Of a stretch of 21,294 nucleotides of DNA, positions 1-10,012 are shown one piece after another; the first letter of the stretch is position 1, and each line of letters begins with the position of its first letter. The notes beneath the pieces are model-generated. The model was not told the DNA's origin. It made no database searches and saw only the letters and a list, made by a program, of their open reading frames with translations. Source of the DNA: Periconia sp. R9002 (taxonomy: Eukaryota > Ascomycota > Dothideomycetes > Pleosporales > Periconiaceae); the NCBI GenBank assembly GCA_023627715.1, contig JAMAHW010000188.1, positions 1-21,294 on the forward strand. Reading direction: 5' to 3'. The position numbers were made by a program, and so were the translations under genes.

Positions 1-371
1 GGGGGGTGTGAGGCTCGAAGGTACCATTGTAACGTTGGATGTCATTGCATACCGTCATCAGCGCCATCTCTATCCCCCGGTCTGGCTAGTGTGCACCTTT
101 TTCGTATTTTCAATTCCAAGACCCCGGTCCGCGTCCGACGAGCTTGTTGCGAATTGGCTGGTGCTTAGATTACTTTGAAGCTTCGCGCATGCGGGGTGTT
201 GGTTCGGCTCGTTTCTTCTTTTTATATGCTGGTCATGTTCCCCGGGATTTTCTTGTTGGCCCTTGTTCCTTGTCCTTTTGTTTCTGTTTGCCTCTGCTCT
301 CTCTCATCTAACCAAACATTGAAGGGACTGGCAGTGTGAGTTACGGGACTTTCACACCAGAACCCACCACA
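1..371 (+). promoter_or_regulatory. Upstream/promoter region of the Dal5-family transporter gene
   Basis: This is non-coding sequence before the start codon at 372. A TATA-like stretch (TTTATATG) lies at 221-228. It is followed by a long pyrimidine-rich tract at about 250-315 (runs of CTT, CCTT, TCTCTCTC), which is typical of filamentous-fungal promoters near transcription start sites. Base composition is normal, with CpA and TpG present, unlike the RIP-mutated DNA on the far side of the gene. A short ATG-initiated reading frame of 34 codons lies at 235-339 but may be upstream of the transcription start. No other gene is seen. The exact promoter elements are inferred, not proven. Confidence 0.5.
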
Positions 372-1985
372 ATGGAGGCAATCGACCAAAAAGCCGCGAC
401 GGACCGCATCTCAGACGATGAGGTCTCTGCTCCAGTCGCCGCAGATACACCAGGCCATGGTCCCTCTGCCTCTGGCAGCAAGCTACAAGTCCCCCCTCTT
501 GTTGCCGCCATGTCCCAGGAACAGCGACTGAACGCCGAGGCGAGCTTACGGAAGAAGATTGATACTAGACTGCTTCCTATGATTATCCTCATGTACATCA
601 TGAATTACCTCGACCGGAATAATATTGCTGCTGTTAGGCTGGCGGGGTTGCAGGATGAGCTTAAGTTGACGAGTACGCAGTATCAGGTGAGTAGTCATTA
701 TGATTGTGCCTGATATGAAGTGCATATACCGGATACTAATCACCATTTCTAGACTGTTGTCTCCATTCTGTTCGTTGGATACCTACTTATGCAAGTACCG
801 TCCAACCTATTTTTGAACAAAACCGGCAAGCCAGCTATCTACCTTCCGACTTGTATGATCATCTGGGGCATCATTTCAGGCGCGACGGGAGCATGCCAGA
901 ACTTTGGAGGATTAGTAGCTTGTCGATTCTTCTTAGGTTTCATAGAGGCCGCGTACTTCCCCGGCTGCCTTTTCTATCTCAGCGCCTGGTACACAAGAAA
1001 AGAACTCGGGCTCAGAACCGCAGTGCTCTACTCTGGATCACTCATTTCAGGTGCCTTTGGAGGACTAGTTACCGCCGGTATCACTGGAAACATGGACTAC
1101 CTCCACGGACTACGAGCATGGAGATGGGTCTTCATCATCGAGGGCGGCATCACCATCGGCATTGCCATCAGCGCCTTCTGGATCCTGCCCAACCTCCCGC
1201 GTACCACCCCCTGGCTCACCGAAGAAGAGCGACAGCTCGCCGTCTACCGGCTCCAAGAAGATATCGGCGAAGATGACTGGACGTCCTCCGAATCCCAAAG
1301 CTTCCTCTCGGGCTTCAAACTCGCGCTCCTCGACGCAAAAACTTGGATCCTCACCATCCTCCTCCTCGCAAATGTGTCGTCCGCCTCAGTGACAAACTTC
1401 TTCCCTACCGTTGTCAAAACCCTCGGCTACAGCAACGTCAAAACCCTACTCCTCACCGCACCCCCTTACGTCCTCGCCGTCATTACCACCTACCTCAATG
1501 CATGGCACGCTGACCGCACGGGCGAGCGCTTCTTCCACATCGTCCTCCCCCTCTGCGTAGCCGTCGTCGCCTTCATCCTCGCCGCCGCCACGCACGCCGT
1601 CGCACCGCGCTACGTCGCCATGATGCTCATGGTTCCCGGAGTGTACACGGGCTATGTGGTTTCCCTCGCCTGGATCTCCAACTCGCTTCCGCGCCCCGCC
1701 GCGAAACGTGCGGCCGCCCTCGCCTTCATCAACGCCATCTCCAACACGAGCTCCATTTATGCGAGCTACATGTACCCGCAGCCTCCCAAGGGCAAACAGC
1801 CAGATCTCACCATCCCGCTGAGCGTGGATTCCGCGACCGCAGTGCTGGCGATTCTCATGGCGGCTGTTATGAGAGTCGTGCTGGCGAGGCTGAATAAACG
1901 CTTGGATCGCGGTGAGGTGGTTGAGGGGGCTGTGAATGCCGTGCCTGGCGTTGCGAGGGAGAATGGGTTTAGGTTTTTGCTGTGA
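372..1985 (+). CDS. MFS transporter, Dal5/allantoate permease (anion:cation symporter) family; two exons
   Basis: The product is a predicted plasma-membrane proton-coupled importer of a small organic anion or vitamin-like acid. Family members carry allantoate, ureidosuccinate, nicotinate, pantothenate, biotin or tartrate, and the substrate cannot be assigned here. Exons 372-686 and 753-1985 encode 515 residues, the usual family length. The ATG at 372 is the first in frame and has a good context (A at -3, G at +4). An N-terminal cytoplasmic tail of about 60 residues precedes LRKKID and TM1, then LDRNN at 80-84. Exon 2 opens TVVSILFVGYLL. The MFS signature RFFLGFIEAAYFPG lies at 163-176 and RWVFIIEG at 229-236. 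A hydrophilic central loop with EERQLAVYRL precedes TM7 (about 303-323). The conserved LAWISN, PAAKRAAALAFINA and SSIYASYMYP segments are in the C half, and the end GFRFLL is typical of the family. No frameshift, stop or RIP signature is seen, so it is probably functional. It stands alone with no visible cluster partners. Confidence 0.93.
687..752 (+). other. Spliceosomal intron of the transporter gene (66 nt)
   Basis: The donor is GTGAGT at 687-692 and the acceptor TTTCTAG ends at 752. A branch-site-like TACTAAT lies at 734-740, 12 nt before the acceptor. Removing it joins ...STQYQ to TVVSILFVGYLL in frame (phase 0), restoring the conserved family motif. Without splicing, the exon 1 frame stops at 711-713. 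Length and signals match Pezizomycotina introns. Confidence 0.92.
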
Positions 1986-2328
1986 TTGGATTTGCTGCTT
2001 AGATTTTCGGGATAGAGGGGGATGGGAAGAGAGTGATGGGAAAGGAAGACAGGGTACCTACATGTTTCCTGTCTATGTACGTATCTGCATGAAGTTAAGA
2101 AGAACGAACCATCAAAGTCGTCAATACAGTGCCATGAAATGGTCTCTTCGTACAGTCCCTATTCTCGTCGTCCTCTCTTTACTCTATCTATGTTCGATCT
2201 ATTTATATCTCTACCTGACCAACCACCTATCCTCACAATTTGTTGGGTATAGTCCTGTCCTGTTACGTGACTCTGTTATTCACTGTTTGTGTTCACTAGT
2301 TGTGTTTGTTCGCGGCATTAGGTAGTAA
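1986..2328. other. 3' flank of the transporter gene, no gene seen
   Basis: This is ordinary-composition sequence holding the presumed 3' UTR and polyadenylation region, pyrimidine-rich in places (about 2150-2220). An open frame runs through it on the + strand but is out of frame with the transporter, overlaps its end and resembles nothing recognisable. CpA and TpG are still frequent, so RIP has not visibly reached this stretch. I see no further gene, repeat or RNA. Confidence 0.6.
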
Positions 2329-2359
2329 GGTAGGTAGGCTATATAGATAGCTACCTACC
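2329..2359. repeat. 9-bp perfect inverted repeat at the border of the RIP-mutated block
   Basis: GGTAGGTAG (2329-2337) is repeated inverted as CTACCTACC (2351-2359). The inner CTAT/ATAG can pair too if one G bulges. It sits exactly where normal gene-flank DNA gives way to TA-rich DNA. It could be a simple-sequence hairpin or the edge of another element. No function can be assigned. Confidence 0.6.
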
Positions 2360-2371
2360 CTGTACGTAGAT

Positions 2372-2544
2372 TGTTAACTAAGTAGTTTTCCTTTTTTAAC
2401 ACAACCCTAAAGGTTATTAAGCCCTTACGCGACTACTACGCACCTACGATCTAGCTACTCTATTATTTAGAGGTTGCTGCGACTAAATATTACCTATTTA
2501 TTAATTATACTAAGCACTAAAGTTTAATTGTGCTTTATATTACA
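2372..2544 (+). repeat. Candidate 5' LTR of the Copia element, with adjoining primer-binding-site-like sequence
   Basis: The segment runs from TGTTAAC (2372) to TTACA (2544), i.e. TG...CA ends as expected of an LTR. Three bases later TAGTGCCCCG (2548-2557) looks like a RIP-altered TGG-type primer binding site (TGG to TAG), and the gag frame starts at 2574. The partner 3' LTR would lie beyond the window, so the boundaries rest only on terminal bases and position. Length would be 173 bp, short but within the Copia range. Confidence 0.35.
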
Positions 2545-2573
2545 CTCTAGTGCCCCGTATTACACTTAGTAAG

Positions 2574-3240
2574 ATAGCTAACACTAGAATAATTAGTAAT
2601 AAAGCTAAGTTTAAAGTAATACTAAAAAATAAGTATAATTTTACGGAATAGTACTGTAAGACTGTAATACCCGTAGGCACTAGTTACGACGTTATAAGGA
2701 GCTAGAAAGGATAGCGTTTATATTAACCTAATAAGCTAAAACTTAATATATACATAAACATAGCGTTTTATAATACGAATAAGGGTAAATAGCTAGCTAC
2801 CCCCCCTAGAATTAAAGATAACCTACTTATAGAGAGGATAGGTAACAAAGACGTAATTAGCAAACCTCTTAACATTTGTATAAAGGTTACTAAATAGCTA
2901 TTTAAGAATAACTATAACCTATAAGAGCGACGCGCTAAACTATATTATAAAGCTATTTATATTCTAAGCGAAATTATTAAACCTAATCTTTAGCGTATAG
3001 TAGCATTAATAGAAGATACTATAATAAATCCTTAGAAAGCCTAGGACGGATTAATATTACTTATTAGACCTACTAAGGCGGAAATTATAGCTTATACTAA
3101 TCGCATTATAGTAATAATAAGCAGTAAGAAGTTTAACAATATTAAAAAATACCTAGTTACTATATAAGAGGCGTGGCTAGACTATAATGCTATTATAGAG
3201 TATAGAAGCAGCTATAGAATACTATCTATAAAAATACTTA
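2574..3240 (+). pseudogene. gag: Copia gag, N-terminal part (broken by the Gypsy A insertion)
   Basis: A single frame can be read from ATA at 2574 (probably a mutated ATG) through a lysine/asparagine-rich capsid-like protein, with landmarks FTE*Y near the start and RRAKLYYKAIYILSEIIKP in the middle. Stops are TAA/TAG at positions readable as Gln or Trp. The frame ends at the Gypsy A LTR (3241) and resumes at 10013 without a shift. No intact start, so no product is expected. The call as gag rests on position before a CCHC knuckle and protease in the same frame, since the capsid itself is too degraded to recognise by sequence alone. Confidence 0.7.
3236..3240. repeat. Left target-site duplication of Gypsy A
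   Basis: ACTTA here corresponds to ACTCG at 10013-10017. The two differences are C/T and G/A, the changes RIP makes. Joining 3235 to 10013 restores one continuous Copia gag frame, which supports a 5-bp duplication. Confidence 0.6.
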
Positions 3241-3633
3241 TATTAAAGATAGCTAGTAGAGGGATTGTTATGTTGCAAACTAATATTAGACTAGTACCTT
3301 AGAGGTTTATTTAAAGAGTATAAGTAAAGTAGATATAGAGAGTAAGTCTGTAGAGTAAACTAAAGGTAGATTATATCTATAAACTTAGGTTAATTATAAT
3401 GTTCTAAGGGGAGTATTATGCTTATCTATATACTATAGTTATCCTATAATTCCTATATATCCTATAGATGCTAAAATATATATTCCTCTAAGATCTCTAG
3501 GATCTCTAGGACGTTACGTGCTAGTTACGTAACTACTAGACTAGTAGCTTAGCTAGTGATAATAAGGGGCTTATAGTATATTAATGCTCTATCGTTCTTA
3601 AACGCTATAACTCCTACTTTTAAGTTTATAATA
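3241..3633 (-). repeat. Gypsy A 3' LTR
   Basis: This is a 393-bp direct repeat of 9620-10012. I count 17 differences, all transitions and no indels. The terminal CA/TG dinucleotides have themselves become TA in this copy (TATTAAAG instead of TGTTAAAG at its left edge, ATAATA instead of ATAACA at its right edge). It contains a short tandem (GATCTCTAG twice, near 3492-3509) and a 12-bp palindrome AGTTACGTAACT at 3523-3534. Confidence 0.93.
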
Positions 3634-3667
3634 CTATCCTCCCCTTCCTACGCTCGTATCCTTATAA

Positions 3668-4237
3668 GCCGTACTAATACTTTCTTATAGTACTATTTAC
3701 TGTTATCTCTACGGTGATCGCATTAATTTTAAGGGTGTTTTCGTTATAGTTACTTATACTCGTTGTTATAAACAAAAGCTAGAGTGTAAAATATTATTAT
3801 TATTAAAGAAGTGTAGTTAATATTACGTAGCTAGCGTTAACTACGTCCCTTATAAAATTCTATTACTAGATTTCTTAAAAATCGATTACAAGCTTACTAA
3901 GCTTAAGTCTAAGGAATAAACTACTAAGGCGTCGTTAAAGGCTAATTTAGTAGCTTTAGATACAGTTAACTTTCGCATCCGCGCTTATTATGCAAAGTTA
4001 TTAAGGCTTCGTAAATAAAAGAAATTCCTAAAAGAGCGTAAATAGAAGATATTTAATAGTAGCGTAGAGGATATAGAGGAATTAGAAAAATTAAAGGCGT
4101 TAGAAGTAATAAATTAGGATCTAGTAGCGGTAAATCTAGAAGCTCCTGCTAAGGCGGAGGTAATTAACTAGTCTATTTTTTAGCCTAAGAATAAGGTGGC
4201 TCCTACTAGAGGTAGCTTAGATTCTCATTTATAGTAA
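3668..4237 (+). pseudogene. Antisense accessory ORF of Gypsy A: Cys-rich, coiled-coil-like protein, RIP-broken
   Basis: On the strand opposite to gag-pol, between the 3' LTR and the chromodomain, one frame (landmarks at 3758 and 4220) stays readable apart from TAA/TAG stops. It shows a Cys-rich segment at about 3755-3840: TRCYKQKLEC, then KKCS, then Tyr codons (TAT/TAC) at spacings expected of further Cys. Next comes a charged, probably helical stretch with RIRAYYAKLLRLRK and SVEDIEELEKLKALEV (about 3970-4110), and an acidic end. The layout of short Cys-rich zinc-finger-like region plus coiled coil resembles hypothetical proteins I recall in fungal genomes, but I cannot name a family. Function is unknown, and DNA or RNA binding is a guess. 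The start is not visible and the C-terminal limit is uncertain, because the frame could continue antisense to the chromodomain. Confidence 0.6.
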
Positions 4238-4329
4238 GTATTACTTCCTAGTTTTATTTTTAATTCTTCGTAGTTTAGCTTTATTAGCTATTCCTATATA
4301 GTAGTAGGCTCTAAACTTTTTTCTTACTT

Positions 4330-7300
4330 TCCATAGTATCTCTTTATAGTTTGTAAGGTTACTCTCTAGCTCCTATATATTATCTTCTCCTAGGTATCCT
4401 TTCTATTTAACTAACTATTCTTATAGAAACTAGTTGTCTTAAAAGTCTTCTTAGCTAATTTCCTTATAGTTAAGAATAGCTTTAACTTTAAATTCGTTTT
4501 CTTTTTATAGTTAATACTAAAATGTTTTTTATAGCGGCGTTTTAGGGTCTGCTAGTTCTAGCATATTAATATAGAACCTAGGATATATTCTAGCATCTTT
4601 AGGTAGATCTAATAGAAAGTTTACTAGTCTACTTTGTACTTTAATCAAAAATAGTCCAACCTTAATATAATTAAGTCCCTTATTTAGTCGTTTTATTTTA
4701 AGGTTCTTCGTTTTTAAATACACTTTATTTCTCTTTTTTAGCTAAAGTACCGTTTTTCTTTTCTTATTAATATATAAAATTTATCGCTGTTAAGCCTATT
4801 GTAACGTTTCTTATAAACATTTATATATTTTTTATATTTCTTCTATATCGCGCATCGCTTTCTCTAATTACGTATACAGTAGATTTCTTTTAAAGAGATT
4901 TAGGTGTTTCCCGTAGTATAGGTAGAATAGTGATTCTCCTGTCGTTTCTAATTTGCTATTATTAAATACTATTTACGCCGTAGGTAGTAATAAGACCTAA
5001 TTATTTTACTAGTTATTATAGTATAATCTTAAGTAAGCTTTTAGCGTTCTATTTATTCTCTCTATTTATCTGTCTATTTCTAGATAAAATAATATTAATA
5101 ATTTTCTTTATATTCCAATAGATACTGTAAACGTGTTCTAATAGTTAGATATAAATAGTTTATCTCTATTACTAACAATTGTTCTTAGTATACTGTGATA
5201 TCTAAATATACGGTCCTTTATAATCTCTCCGAGTTGCGTTGCTAAGAAATTCTTTCTAAATAGTATAAATTCCGCGTATTTAATTTATCTATAAATTATA
5301 TTACAAATTACGTTATACTAAAATCCTATAATAGGGTCTTTAGATTCTAGTAGATCTATAATAAAGTCTATCGCGATATCTTCCTATAGTTTACTTAGTA
5401 TCGGTATAGGTTGTAATTCGCCGTATAGTGCGTGTGTAGCGTGTTTATTCTATTAGTATAGTACATACTTATTAATGTATTATTTAACCTTTTCTTATAT
5501 ATTCTTAAATCTATAGTTCCGTTAGATGAGTTCCACTATTCTAGTAATCTCTAGGTGTCCGTGTACTAGATCTTTATAATATTATCAGATAATAGTTTCT
5601 TATAACTTATTAGGTACGCTTACTGCGATTTTTATTATCATACAGATTTCTTTAGATAGTTTAAGTAATCTATCTTATAGAAGTTGTAATATCGGAAACT
5701 CTTCTATCATCTTTATTCTAATAATATTATATCTTTAGCTAAGGGCGTCTACTCTACCATTGTCTTTACCTAGTATATAGACAATTCTAAACTTATATTG
5801 TCCTAATAATTCTAACTATTATACTTATCGTCGATTTAGCTTTTTCGTTATAGTGAAGTACGTAAGATTTTTATAGTCTAAGAATATCGTAAGCTCTAAG
5901 CAGCTTTCCGTATATACTCTCTAATATTTAAGTGCGTCTACTATTACAAGTAGTTCTTTATCGTGCATATTGTATCGTTCTTCTAGTCTTAAGAACTTTC
6001 TTAAGTAGTAAGCCACTAGGTGCTATTTCCTATCTCGTTCTTATAAGGCTACTACTCCTTCTATAAGATCTAATACATTAGTTTTAAGTCTTAGAGGTTC
6101 TCCGCTTCGAAATGCGATAAGAACTAGTTCTTTAATATATGCTTTCTTAAGTGCTTTAAATAACTGCTATTAACTCTCTCCCTATCTCTATAATACTTTC
6201 TTTCTAGTTAGTTTTAAGAGTGGTATCGCGATCCTAGCGAAGTCCTTAATAAACTATCTATTAAAGTTCACGAAACCTAGGAATAACTATACATCTTTAA
6301 CGGTTTTCAGTATCTTCTATTCTTTAATTGTCTGGATTTTCTTCTCGCTAATTCGTACTCCGTTAACTCCTATAATATATCCTAAGAATTTAACTTCTTA
6401 TTTATAGAATTTATATTTCTCTAGTTTAAGCTTAAGGCTATACTTCCTAAGTCTCGTTAGTACCTTACGTACGTAATATATATGTTCTCTTTTAGAGTTT
6501 AAGTAGATTAGTATGTCGTCTAGGTATACAATTATATAATCGTCTAGACATTCTTACAGCGCGTCGTTAATTATTACTTAATACATTATAGAGGCGTTAG
6601 TTAGGCTAAACAGTATTACTATATACTTAAAGTATCTATATCTAGTTCTAAAGGCCGTCTTCTATTCTTTACTACTTTTTATTCTAATAAGGTTATACGC
6701 TCCTCTTAGGTCTAATGCTATAAATATCTTAGCTTTAGATAATTAGTCTCTTAGCTCTTATATATTTAGTAATAGGTAGCAATTCTTCTTCGTAATCGCG
6801 TTTAGCTTACAGTAATTTATATATAGCTATAGCGACTTATCTTTCTTTAGCGCAAACAGGACTAGGTATCCTACTAAAGACTTAGATTCTTAGATAAATT
6901 CTTTTACTAAGTTTTCTTTAATATACTTCTTAAGTACTTCTAACTCTTTTTCAGATAATTAGTATATCAGTTCGAATCCTAGGTGTTTTCCTTCTTCTAG
7001 GTCGATTATGCAATCCTATAGTTAGTGTTATAGTAAAGCTTCAACTCCTTTTTTCTCTATAAATATCTCTAAGAAGTTACTATATTTTTATAGTACCGTT
7101 CTTAGTACTTTATTTATTTTACGTAGGTTTTCTACTTTAGGATTAGGTCTTTCTTTAACTTTCTTACGGGGTAGTAACTATCCCGTCTTAACTCTTACAG
7201 TATTATTTATTATTATAGAATTAAAGTCTCGTTTCTTAAGAACTTTCTAGGTTAAAGTAATCTATATAATTATTTTCTTATCTACTAAGCTAGCGTGGCT

Positions 7301-8330
7301 TTGCGTAGGTATTCTAGTAACGCTTTTACTATTTCGTAGTTATTCTAGTTTAATCTAACGTATCCTCTAATTGATCTAAAAGTTATTATTAGTTAGCTAG
7401 AGTAGACCAAGTACGATGTTGTAGGTAGCTATCCTAAGAACATTTAGTACTAACTCCTACTAATTTCCTAGGGTAATAATAATAGTTGTTAACACTTCGT
7501 AAGTAATCCTCTCTATTAGGCTATTAGCTATTCTTAGGTCGTATAGGATTTCTTTAAAAGTAGGTTGTAGTCTAGCTACGCGCGCTACTTTTACTAAAAT
7601 ATAGTTAATTTATAATTCTAAATCTACTAATGCCTTAAGGTAATACTCGCCGTTATTCCTTTTAAGTCGTATCGCAACTCTTAGTAATCTTATTATTCTA
7701 ATACTATAATATTCCTTAATAACGTATTGCTAGATCCTACTAATAGTGCTATTAGTAATTCTAATTCTTAATTAACCTCTAAAAAAGACTTTTAGTTAAA
7801 TCTATTTTTATTTTTAAAGAGGTTATACTTCTAGTAATTATAGTTTATATAAACCTGCTATCTATCGTTTAAGTACGCCCTGTCTACTACAACGTTTCTT
7901 TACGCCTATTAGAGACTTATATATCCTAGGAAGTAGTTATTTGCTTTCTTATCCTACAAATAGTAATTATAAACGTTATTTACGTAGTTAATCTATTTAT
8001 ACATACACTTTTTATAAAATAGAAAGTAACTGTTTTCCACTTTCGCGAAGTAGTAGTACTTATAGTAAGTATAGGTACATACTATGTAATACAAAGTCCT
8101 GTGTCTAAGGTTACGCTAATTATAGTCGTATTAAATAGTTTCGTATTCTCTACCTAGAGGTATATATATAACGTTAGTTTTCCCTTCACTAGCTAGTTAC
8201 TATATTTTTTCTTATAAAAGTCATGCGCGGATCTTTTACGCGTAAGAGTTTTTCTACGTCTAAAAGGTTTCTTCATCTAAAGGGTGTAAATATAATTATC
8301 TTTATTTAAGGCATTAATTATATATTTTTA
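4330..8330 (-). pseudogene. pol: Gypsy A pol (protease, RT, RNase H, integrase, chromodomain), RIP-broken
   Basis: This is one minus-strand frame in the -1 register relative to gag. The protease is at about 7390-7631: its catalytic triad lies at 7616-7624 and now reads DLE instead of DSG, followed by INYI, and IVLGLL lies near 7400. RT runs at about 6100-7000 with DLRGAYNLIRI, KTAFRTRY and an intact VYLDDILIY at about 6509-6529. RNase H and DYKNL follow near 5850. The integrase zinc/linker and core (about 4530-5500) show ATHALYGEL, EDIAIDFI and SNRDKLF. The C-terminal LDLPKDARI..FYINMLE block is at 4529-4723. The chromodomain at about 4330-4460 reads LVK*KGY...ELESNL, where the stop is TGG to TAG. 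The chromodomain marks it as a chromovirus, whose integrases are targeted to modified histones. Many stops mean no product. Confidence 0.9.
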
Positions 8331-9600
8331 AGGTAATTATAAATACGTACTTAACTTTTCTATTAGTATATTCGCGGTAGTGAGTTTTCCGTTATCCTCT
8401 AGCATCCTTAGGTTTATTATTTATTATTTTTCTACGAATATTAATTTTATTGTATTATACTAGTAGTACGTTATTTTCTACTATTAGCTATTTATTAGCT
8501 TTATCGCCGTCTCCTTCGTAGTCCTATAGTCCTTCTACTTAGGTTCCTAGGTACGCATCTAGTAGGTAGTTCTCTTTATTATGCTTAAGGCTAACTATTC
8601 CTAGTACCTTTCTTACATCTTCGGCTTCCTCCTCTTAGTAGGTGGAACCAGCGTATATAGGTGCGATAATCTCCTATATCTCGTTATTATTATTAAACTA
8701 CTTAGAGTCTAACTCTATAATATTAATATAATAGGTAACTTTATTCTTACTATAGCAATCTCTAGTAAAGTGTCCTTTTTTCCTATAGCTATAGTATACT
8801 ATATCTTTTTTGCCTATACGCTTTACGTTATCTACCTTCTTATCCTTTTTATCTATACTATTAAGGTGTATGGCTTTAGGTCTATTAGAAGTATAGTGTC
8901 CTACTATATAGATAGTTCTTATAGTTTAAACGTAGTCGCGCTCTTTACCCTATATAGGTAGTTAGTAATATTTCTTCCCTCTAAACTTTTAGTCGTAAAG
9001 TTAGTTTTTTAAGTCTAGTTTATGTAGTTTATTATCAATCTTAACGGTTTCTTTAATTAGTTTGTTAAGGGTGATTATATTAGCTCTACTGCGTTTAAGT
9101 TCTTTATAGACTTGTAGCTTAAGCCCCTATTAGTACATACGCTAGAGTAACTTATCGTTCTACTTAATTTAAGCTGTAAGTTATTAGAATTAGCTAGTGT
9201 AGTCGGCGGCGGACGTTATTTATTTTAACTATTAGATATCGCGTTCGGCAATAGGCTTTTAGACTAACTATCTAAAGACCTTACAAACCTTCGCTTTAAA
9301 TTTATCTTAGTCTTTAAATATATATATATTATTAGAGTCCTTAATATTACTGTCTATGTAGCGTCGGACGTAGGGTAAGACCTACTTAAAAGCTTTATCT
9401 CTTATTAAGGTAGTAATAAGTATTACTTTATTAGCTTCTGTAATATAGTCGTTTATATAGAAGTAGAGATTGTATTAGAGTAGCTAATTTTCTAGTTCCT
9501 TTTAGTTGCCGTGGTAAAGAGGAAGTTTCTTAACGTCGCCATATTGACTAAAGTCTTAGTTAGGGGTAAGAGTTTAAGTATCTATATCCGTATTACTTAT
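8315..9600 (-). pseudogene. gag: Gypsy A gag with CCHC zinc knuckle, RIP-broken
   Basis: The minus-strand frame starts at a probable mutated ATG (ATA, 9598-9600), about 20 nt from the 5' LTR. A retrotransposon gag domain is clear: NDYITEANKVILITTLIRDK, KAF*VLPYVRRYIDS and, further on, ERDI..LK*ITSAADYTSQF are readable once TAR codons are taken as Gln/Trp. The knuckle at about 8755-8796 reads YYSYRKKGHFTRDC: the last Cys and the His survive, the first two Cys are now Tyr (TGY to TAY). The frame continues about 440 nt past the knuckle, to about 8315, and overlaps the region where pol begins. Confidence 0.87.
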
Positions 9601-9619
9601 ATTAAAATAGTAATTAAAA

Positions 9620-10012
9620 TGTTAAAGATAGCTAGTAGAGGGATTATTATGTTGTAAACTAATGTTAGACTAGTACTTTAGAGGTTTATTTAAAGAGTAT
9701 AAGTAAAGTAGATATAGAGAGTAAGTCTGTAGAGTAAACTAAAGGTAGATTATATCTATAAACTTAGGTTAATTATAATGTTCTAAGGGGAGCATTATAC
9801 TTATCTATATACTATAGTTGTCCTATAATTCCTATATATCCTATAGATGCTAAAATATATATTCCTCTAAGATCTCTAGGATCTCTAGGACGTTACGTGC
9901 TAGTTACGTAACTACTAGACTAGTAGCTTAGCTAGTAATAATAAGGGGCTTATAGTGCGTTAATACCTTATCGTTCTTAAACGCTATAACTCCCACTTTT
10001 AAGTTTATAACA
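9620..10012 (-). repeat. Gypsy A 5' LTR
   Basis: This is the partner of 3241-3633, of identical length (393 bp). On the minus strand it begins TGTTATAAAC and ends CTTTAACA. Its terminal dinucleotides are intact in this copy. Gag starts only about 20 nt downstream on the minus strand. No primer binding site could be recognised with confidence in that short gap. Confidence 0.93.

Larger units (their letters stand above)
3241..10012 (-). mobile_element. Gypsy A: Ty3/Gypsy chromovirus-type LTR retrotransposon, complete but RIP-inactivated
   Basis: This is a 6772-bp element on the minus strand inside the Copia gag. Paired 393-bp LTRs lie at 9620-10012 (5') and 3241-3633 (3'). Between them, read leftwards, are gag with a CCHC knuckle, protease, RT with YLDD, RNase H, integrase and a chromodomain, the order PR-RT-RH-IN of Gypsy. 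An extra ORF lies antisense between the chromodomain and the 3' LTR. The LTRs begin TGTTA and end TAACA. Every frame carries many TAA/TAG stops. It is flanked by a 5-bp target-site duplication. It is younger than the Copia element because it lies inside it. Confidence 0.93.

Noticed and set aside
336..371. Possible N-terminal extension of the transporter from GTG at 336
   Set aside because: Nuclear fungal genes start at ATG; the first in-frame ATG is at 372 with a good context, and the extra residues match nothing in the family.
341..746. Two minus-strand open frames across exon 1 and intron
   Set aside because: They are antisense shadows of the transporter, one crossing the intron, with no recognisable content.
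1936..2325. 129-codon + strand open frame over the 3' end of the transporter
   Set aside because: It starts inside the transporter coding sequence in another frame, resembles no family, and ends in the flank.
3485..3560. CRISPR-like or satellite repeat from repeated CTAG and GATCTCTAG units
   Set aside because: Only two short adjacent units occur, inside an LTR, with no spacers; TA/CTAG richness is general in this DNA.
8770..8961. 63-codon + strand open frame
   Set aside because: It is antisense to the Gypsy A gag around the zinc knuckle; its hydrophobic content is a by-product of TA-rich sequence.
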